Of a stretch of 64,000 nt of DNA, positions 59,127 to 64,000 are shown piece by piece. Source of the stretch: Pseudomonas benzenivorans. Its GTDB lineage: Bacteria; Pseudomonadota; Gammaproteobacteria; Pseudomonadales; Pseudomonadaceae. A program made the translations under genes and the position numbers. The stretch is from assembly GCF_900100495.1 (NCBI RefSeq), contig NZ_FNCT01000001.1, positions 186,001 through 250,000 of the forward strand, in the 5' to 3' direction. Under the pieces are notes generated by a model. That model did no database searches. It was not told where the DNA came from and was given only the letters and a program-made list of their open reading frames with translations. Position 1 is the first letter of the stretch. Each line of letters starts with the position of its first letter.

Positions 59127-60026
59127 ATGTCCAAACGCCTGATGCCGTCGATGGCCGCCCTGCAGTGTTTCGAGGCCGTGGCCCGGCATCTCAGCTTCAC
59201 CCGTGCCGCCGAGGAGCTGTTCCTGACCCAGAGCGCGGTGAGCAAGCAGGTCGCGCAGCTGGAGGAGATGCTCCAGCACCTGCTGTTCCGCCGCATCCGC
59301 CGGCGCCTGCAGCTGACCCCGGCCGGTTCGCTGTACCTCACCGAGGTCAACAAGATCCTCAAGCAGGTGGAGATGTCCACCCACTACATCCTCTCCTATG
59401 GCGGCGAAACCGAGGTGCTCAAGGTCGCGACCCTGCCGACCTTCGGCGCGCGCTGGCTGATCCCCCACCTCAAGGGCTTCAGCGCGGCCAATCCGGGCAT
59501 TCACCTGGACATCCGCACCGAACTGGAGCCCTTCGACCTGCTCCAGGCGCGGGCCGACGTGGTGTTCTTCTTCGGCCAGGGCACCTGGCCGGGCGCCGAA
59601 TGCATCGAACTGTTCGGCGAGGAGGTGGTGCCGGTGTGCGCCCCGGATACCCTCGCGGACCAGCAGCTGGACAGTGCCCTGCGCCTGACCGAGATGCCCT
59701 TGCTGCAGTGCGCCTCGCGGCCCGAGGCCTGGCACGAGTGGTTCCAGGAGCAGGGCCTGCAGACCGAGCACAGCTACCATGGGCCGCGCTTCGAGACCTT
59801 CTATATGTGCATCCGCGCCGCCCAGTCCGGCTGCGGGGTGGCGCTGGTGCCGCGCTTCCTGGTGGAGGAAGAGCTCACGGAGGGCAAACTGGTGATTCCC
59901 TGGGACCATCCGGTGACCAGCGCCGGCTCGCACTTCCTGGCCTACGCCGAGCACGCCGCGGAGGTGCCGAAGATCCGCAGCTTCGTCAAATGGATCGAGC
60001 AGCAGGCCGCGCTCGAGCGCGGCTAA
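59127..60026 (+). CDS. LysR-type regulator (GcvA-like), probable regulator of the catabolic cluster
   Basis: The 299-residue protein has an N-terminal winged helix-turn-helix (MAALQCFEAVARHLSFTRAAEELFLTQSAVSKQVAQLEEML) and a C-terminal effector domain (about 92-295). The ATG at 59127 is the family-consistent start. It lies 145 bp from the divergent aldehyde dehydrogenase gene, the classic LysR-target arrangement, so lysine-pathway intermediates are plausible effectors. A REP pair follows. Confidence 0.87.
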   Translation: MSKRLMPSMAALQCFEAVARHLSFTRAAEELFLTQSAVSKQVAQLEEMLQHLLFRRIRRRLQLTPAGSLYLTEVNKILKQVEMSTHYILSYGGETEVLKVATLPTFGARWLIPHLKGFSAANPGIHLDIRTELEPFDLLQARADVVFFFGQGTWPGAECIELFGEEVVPVCAPDTLADQQLDSALRLTEMPLLQCASRPEAWHEWFQEQGLQTEHSYHGPRFETFYMCIRAAQSGCGVALVPRFLVEEELTEGKLVIPWDHPVTSAGSHFLAYAEHAAEVPKIRSFVKWIEQQAALERG

Positions 60027-60048
60027 GGGACCCGCCCCTGCGTCGCTC

Positions 60049-60144
60049 CTGTCGCGGCTAAAGCCCCTCCCACAAGAAGCATCATCGCCACACCATCTTG
60101 CCGGCCAGACTCGGCTCCTGTGGGAGGGGCTTTAGCCGCGACAG
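60049..60144. repeat. Inverted REP pair (REPIN) with perfect 26-bp arms
   Basis: 60049-60074, ending in AGCCCCTCCCACA, is the perfect reverse complement of 60119-60144, beginning TGTGGGAGGGGCT; 44 bases separate them. This is a different REP type from those at 15074 and 57271. It sits between the LysR gene and the aminotransferase gene. Confidence 0.85.
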
Positions 60145-60299
60145 GGCTGACTGAGCCCTTCCCACAAATGCCACTCCTCGAGCCTGCTCGATTGAAGACG
60201 GAAAAAAAGGAATAACAGCCGTGCTTTTTTTCGTTTGTGCGCCGGGTTGCTCTCTCGCTTTCATGGTTGCCCTTTCAACCAGGCCCAGAGGACCCGCCC

Positions 60300-61550
60300 A
60301 TGAGCCACGCGTCGATCAGTAATTCCCTGGCCATCGTCCATCCGATCAGCCTGTCCCACGGGCGCAACGCCGAGGTCTGGGACAGTACCGGCAAGCGCTA
60401 TATCGATTTCGTCGGCGGCATCGGCGTGCTCAACCTGGGCCACTGCCACCCGCGCATCGTCGAGGCGGTGCGCGAGCAGGCCGGCCGGCTGACCCACTCG
60501 GCATTCAATGCCGTGCCCCACGAGGGCTATGTCCAATTGATGGAGGCCCTGGCGCGCTTCGTGCCGGTCAGCTACCCGTTGTCCGGCATGCTCACCAACA
60601 GTGGCGCCGAGGCGGCGGAGAACGCCCTGAAGAGCGTCCGCGCCGCTACCGGACGCAGCGCGGTGATCGCCTTCGACGGCGGTTTCCACGGCCGCACCCT
60701 GGCGACCCTCAACCTCAACGGCAAGGTGGCGCCCTACAAGCAGAAGGTCGGCACCCTGCCGGGGCCGGTGTATCACCTGCCGTATCCCAGCGCCGACAAC
60801 GGGGTCAGCCGCGAACAGGCGCTGGCGGCCATGGAGCGGCTGTTCAGCGTGGAGATCGATCAGGCCGAGGTGGCCTGCTTCATCGTCGAGCCGATCCAGG
60901 GCGAGGGCGGTTTCCAGGCGCTGGATGCGGCCTTCGCCCAGGACCTGCGGCAGTTCTGCGACCGCCACGGCATCGTGCTGATCATCGACGAGGTCCAGTC
61001 CGGCTTCGGCCGCAGCGGCCAGCGCTTCGCCTTCAGCCGCCTGGGCATCGAGCCGGACCTGCTGCTGCTCGGCAAGAGCATCGCCGGCGGCCTGCCGCTG
61101 GGCGCGGTGGTCGGTCGTCGCGAGTTGATGGACGCGCTGCCCAGGGGCGGACTGGGCGGCACCTACTCCGGCAATCCGCTTGCCTGCGCCGCCGCCCTGG
61201 CCAGCCTGACGGAGATGAGCGATGCCAACCTGGCGACCTGGGGCGAGTTGCAGGCCGGCACCATCGAGGCGCGCTACCAGCGCTGGCAGGGCGAGCCCTG
61301 GGCGCCGCTGCTCGGGCGGCTGACCGGGGTCGGCGCCATGCGCGGGATCGAGTTGCGCAGCGCCGACGGCGGCCCGGGCAGCGAGCGCCTGGCGGCCCTG
61401 CTCGGCAGCGCCCGGGAGCAGGGCCTGCTGCTGATGCCCAGCGGCAAGGCGCGGCACATCATCCGCCTGCTGGCGCCGCTGACCTGCGAGCGCGAACGCC
61501 TGGAGGAGGGCTTCGATATCCTCGAGCGCTGCCTGGCCGGGCTGGCCTGA
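60300..61550 (+). CDS. Class III PLP-dependent aminotransferase (GabT/2-aminoadipate type)
   Basis: The 416-residue fold-type I aminotransferase has TNSGAEAAENALKSVR and the PLP-contact stretch AFDGGFHGRTLATL. The PLP-ring Asp is in IIDEVQSGFGRSG, and the Schiff-base lysine in LLLGKSIAGGLPLGAVVG. Relatives use 4-aminobutyrate, 5-aminovalerate or 2-aminoadipate. The gene context favours 2-aminoadipate to 2-oxoadipate, which would feed the DUF1338 enzyme. The start is ATG at 60300 with AGAGGA upstream. Confidence 0.85.
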   Translation: MSHASISNSLAIVHPISLSHGRNAEVWDSTGKRYIDFVGGIGVLNLGHCHPRIVEAVREQAGRLTHSAFNAVPHEGYVQLMEALARFVPVSYPLSGMLTNSGAEAAENALKSVRAATGRSAVIAFDGGFHGRTLATLNLNGKVAPYKQKVGTLPGPVYHLPYPSADNGVSREQALAAMERLFSVEIDQAEVACFIVEPIQGEGGFQALDAAFAQDLRQFCDRHGIVLIIDEVQSGFGRSGQRFAFSRLGIEPDLLLLGKSIAGGLPLGAVVGRRELMDALPRGGLGGTYSGNPLACAAALASLTEMSDANLATWGELQAGTIEARYQRWQGEPWAPLLGRLTGVGAMRGIELRSADGGPGSERLAALLGSAREQGLLLMPSGKARHIIRLLAPLTCERERLEEGFDILERCLAGLA

Positions 61551-61653
61551 TCGGGCGCCGCCGCGAGGATGTGCCCTCGCGGCGCCGGGGGCAGTCTAGA
61601 AAACTCAGGGCAACAGTTCCTGCACCGCCTGCGAGTTTCCTGGGAGACCCGAG

Positions 61654-62886
61654 ATGCACCCGCTGAGAGAAAGCCTGCACGATGAGCTGCACGCGCGTCC
61701 GTCGATCTATTTCGCCGGGCCGGCGCATGTCTATCACTTCGCCCTGCTGGATGACGGCGCCTCCATCGATACCCTCATCGACCAGCTCGAAGGGCTGGCG
61801 GACCAGCACAGCCATGGTGCCTCGCGGCATGGCCTGCTGCGCATCGCCGGTTGTCCGTTCAAGTGGGAGCGCCACAGCGAGTTCCTCTCGCTGACCTGGG
61901 TGGTGCCGCGCCAGGCCGACACCTCGCGCTGGGCCGAACTGCCGCAGCCGCTGCGCGGCTTGCTGGACAGCCATCGCGAGCTGATCATCAACGCCCTGGT
62001 GATCCTGGTCGAGGATGAGCAGGACTTTTCGGGGGAACCGGCCAGCTACGGCTTCAAGGATCCGGCCGGCTCGCAGGTCGGCGGCGGCGACGCCACGGTG
62101 TGGAGCGACTTCCGCCTGTCGGCGCAGGGTTTCAACCGCATGCTGCTGGTCAACCGCGGCCTGAATGCCTACCGGCTCGGGCGGATGATCCGCCGCCTGC
62201 TGGAGATCGAGACCTACCGCATGCTGGCCTCGCTGGGCCTGCCGGCCGCCCAGGAGCTGGCCGCCACCCTGCAGGAGCTGGATCGCCAGCTGATTCGCGT
62301 CGCCGAACGCAATGCTGGCGCCGACAACAGCGAGGCCAAGGCGCTGCTGGACTCGCTCACCGAGCTGTCGGCGCGGCTGATGCGCTGCTCGGCGACCTGC
62401 CGGCCGCGTTTCAGCGCCACCGCGGCCTATGCGCAGATCGTCTTCGAGCGCATCGGCGAGCTGCGCGAGAGCCATGTCGGCGGCAGCCAGCGGCTCGGCG
62501 TGTTCATCGAGCGGCGCTTCAAACCCAGCGTGCGTTACTGCGCCGCCACCGAACAGCGCCTCGACCGGCTGGCCGGTGGCATCGCCAACCTCGGCGAGCT
62601 GCTGCAGGCCAAGGCGCAGGTGGAGGTGGAAGAACAGAACTCGAAGATCCTCGAGAGCCTGAACGCGCGCAGCAATACCCAGCTGAAGATCCAGAAGGCG
62701 GTGGAGGGTTTCTCGCTGATCGCCATCAGCTACTACCTGATCGGCCTGCTCAAGATGACCCTGGAGGGCCTCGGCGCGCTGGGCTCGCCGCTGTCCGGCA
62801 AGGTGCTGTTCGCCCTGCTGGCGCCGCTGTTCGTGCTCACCCTGGTGCTGATGGCCAGGCGCCTGAAGCAGGCAGCGCAGCACTGA
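61654..62886 (+). CDS. DUF3422 membrane protein of unknown function
   Basis: The 410-residue protein begins MHPLRESLHDELHARPSIYFAGPAHVYHFALL, the DUF3422 start. It has a long soluble part with helical segments and two C-terminal membrane helices (about 345-363, FSLIAISYYLIGLLKMTLE; and about 378-400, VLFALLAPLFVLTLVLMARRL). GGGAG precedes the ATG. It lies 103 bp after the aminotransferase gene and 174 bp before the DUF1338 gene, in the same direction. No biochemical role is known to me. Confidence 0.8.
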   Translation: MHPLRESLHDELHARPSIYFAGPAHVYHFALLDDGASIDTLIDQLEGLADQHSHGASRHGLLRIAGCPFKWERHSEFLSLTWVVPRQADTSRWAELPQPLRGLLDSHRELIINALVILVEDEQDFSGEPASYGFKDPAGSQVGGGDATVWSDFRLSAQGFNRMLLVNRGLNAYRLGRMIRRLLEIETYRMLASLGLPAAQELAATLQELDRQLIRVAERNAGADNSEAKALLDSLTELSARLMRCSATCRPRFSATAAYAQIVFERIGELRESHVGGSQRLGVFIERRFKPSVRYCAATEQRLDRLAGGIANLGELLQAKAQVEVEEQNSKILESLNARSNTQLKIQKAVEGFSLIAISYYLIGLLKMTLEGLGALGSPLSGKVLFALLAPLFVLTLVLMARRLKQAAQH

Positions 62887-63060
62887 GCCGCCCGGCTGCC
62901 GCTCTCGTTGGACGATTCGTTTAGGGAATGATCAGCAGAGGATTAGTCGTTTGAAAGGGGCTTTGCGGCTCGCCAGAATGTTTCGCATGAGTCACCGGAA
63001 TAGGTCTCCGTCAGGGGATCCCGGTCAGATCGATCAGGCGAAGCAAGGAGTCGAACCCCC

Positions 63061-64000
63061 ATGAGTGTGCAAGCGGCGGCCAACCGAGAAGCGTGGGTCC
63101 ACCCGGACGAAATCCGCGCGCAGTTTTCCCGCGCCATGTCGGCCATGTACCAGGCCGAGGTACCGCTCTACGGCGAGTTGCTGGAGCTGGTCGGCGAGGT
63201 CAACCGGCAGGCCCTGGCGCAGGACGGCGAGCTGGCCGAGCGGCTGCGCCTGACCGGGGAAATCCAGCGCCTGGACATGGAGCGGCACGGCGCCATCCGC
63301 CTGGGCAGCGCCACTGAGCTGGCGACCATGCGCCGCCTGTTCGCAGTGCTGGGCATGTCCCCGGTGGGCTACTACGACCTGTCCTGCGCCGGCGTGCCGG
63401 TGCATGCCACCGCCTTCCGGGCGATCCACGAGGGCTCGTTGCAGCACTGTCCGTTCCGCGTGTTCACCTCGCTGCTGCGCCTCGAGCTGATCGAGGATGC
63501 GCCGCTGCGTGAACTGGCGAGCGACATCCTCGGGCGGCGTTCGATCTTCACGGCGCGGGCGCTCGAGCTGATCGAGCGCTTCGAGCAGGCCGGCGGCCTG
63601 GATCGGGGCGAGGCGGGCGAATTCATCGAGCAGGCCCTGGAGACCTTCCGCTGGCATCGTGAAGCGACGGTCGGCGCCGCGCTGTACCGGCAGTTGAGCG
63701 CACAGCACCGGCTGATCGCCGACGTGGTGGCGTTCAAGGGCCCGCACATCAATCACCTGACCCCGCGCAGCCTCGATATCGACGCGGTGCAGGCCGGCAT
63801 GCCGCGCCGCGGCATCGACCCCAAGGCGATCGTCGAAGGCCCGCCCGCGCGGCGTTGTCCGATCCTGCTGCGCCAGACCAGCTTCAAGGCCCTGCATGAG
63901 CAGGTGCTGTTCGTCGAGGACAATGGCGAGCGCGCTCTGGGCAGCCATTCGGCCCGTTTCGGCGAGATCGAGCAGCGCGGCGCGGCCCTGACTGCCAAGG
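63061..64000 (+). CDS. hglS: DUF1338 protein, probable 2-oxoadipate dioxygenase/decarboxylase (HglS), cut by window edge
   Basis: The first 313 residues are present and the frame is open to the window end. DUF1338/HglS is an Fe(II)-dependent enzyme turning 2-oxoadipate into 2-hydroxyglutarate in bacterial D-lysine breakdown. Residues equivalent to the recalled HglS active site are present: His76 and Arg80 in ERHGAIRLG, His232 in PHINHLTPR, and a Glu in FGEIEQRG near 302. The aminotransferase and amaB-like gene nearby would supply its substrate. The start at 63061 is the first ATG before the conserved part. Confidence 0.85.
   Translation, partial: MSVQAAANREAWVHPDEIRAQFSRAMSAMYQAEVPLYGELLELVGEVNRQALAQDGELAERLRLTGEIQRLDMERHGAIRLGSATELATMRRLFAVLGMSPVGYYDLSCAGVPVHATAFRAIHEGSLQHCPFRVFTSLLRLELIEDAPLRELASDILGRRSIFTARALELIERFEQAGGLDRGEAGEFIEQALETFRWHREATVGAALYRQLSAQHRLIADVVAFKGPHINHLTPRSLDIDAVQAGMPRRGIDPKAIVEGPPARRCPILLRQTSFKALHEQVLFVEDNGERALGSHSARFGEIEQRGAALTAK

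Overview
The window is a gamma-proteobacterial chromosome segment, almost certainly from a Pseudomonas. The evidence is the GC-rich codon use, the gene order acnB ... lpxH-ppiB-glnS-cysS ... folD-tRNAs-tig-clpP-clpX-lon-hupB-ppiD-fabI-yej-mltD-gloB-rnhA-dnaQ, a complete wsp operon, and Pseudomonas-type REP repeats. From memory, this order follows the PA1785-PA1816 stretch of P. aeruginosa PAO1. No database search was possible.

Layout. 1-3.3 kb: a truncated PLP-dependent decarboxylase, then nasS-nasT (nitrate-responsive sensor and RNA-binding antiterminator) on the minus strand. Their leader carries a consensus sigma-54 promoter, two hexaloop hairpins and an overlapping terminator. 3.4-11.7 kb: housekeeping genes (small lipoprotein, aconitase B, DUF1289 protein, universal stress protein, miaE, SPFH protein, lpxH, ppiB). 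11.9-15.0 kb: glnS-cysS. 15.1-24.4 kb: a REP pair, a small exported protein of unknown function, and wspABCDEF-wspR, the chemosensory pathway that makes cyclic-di-GMP on surface contact. 24.5-32.7 kb: a sigma-54 activator of the AcoR/DhaR type, divergent from a GlpSTPQ(U)V-type ABC importer (probable glycerol or polyol uptake), with a sigma-54 promoter and a 12-bp perfect palindrome between them. The wsp and importer blocks together sit between cysS and folD, next to a tRNA cluster, and look like cargo within a conserved backbone.

32.7-43.6 kb: folD, tRNA-Arg/His/Leu, tig-clpP-clpX-lon-hupB, tRNA-Asp, ppiD and fabI, a protein-folding and proteolysis block. 43.7-51.0 kb: a Yej-type peptide ABC importer with two tandem solute-binding proteins, running into fabI. 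51.2-57.1 kb: an HDOD-GAF protein, mltD, gloB, a methyltransferase, rnhA and dnaQ. 57.5-64.0 kb: a probable lysine/2-aminoadipate catabolic cluster: amaB-like aldehyde dehydrogenase, a divergent LysR regulator, a class III aminotransferase, a DUF3422 protein, and the start of a DUF1338 protein (HglS, 2-oxoadipate dioxygenase/decarboxylase) cut by the window edge.

The strongest second-look items are (1) the nasS leader, which reads as a complete nitrogen- and nitrate-controlled antitermination device in front of its own regulator genes; (2) complementary degeneration of the two ATPases of the polyol importer, so that only one composite ATP site looks complete; (3) the operator/sigma-54 region of that importer; and (4) nested inverted repeats upstream of acnB.
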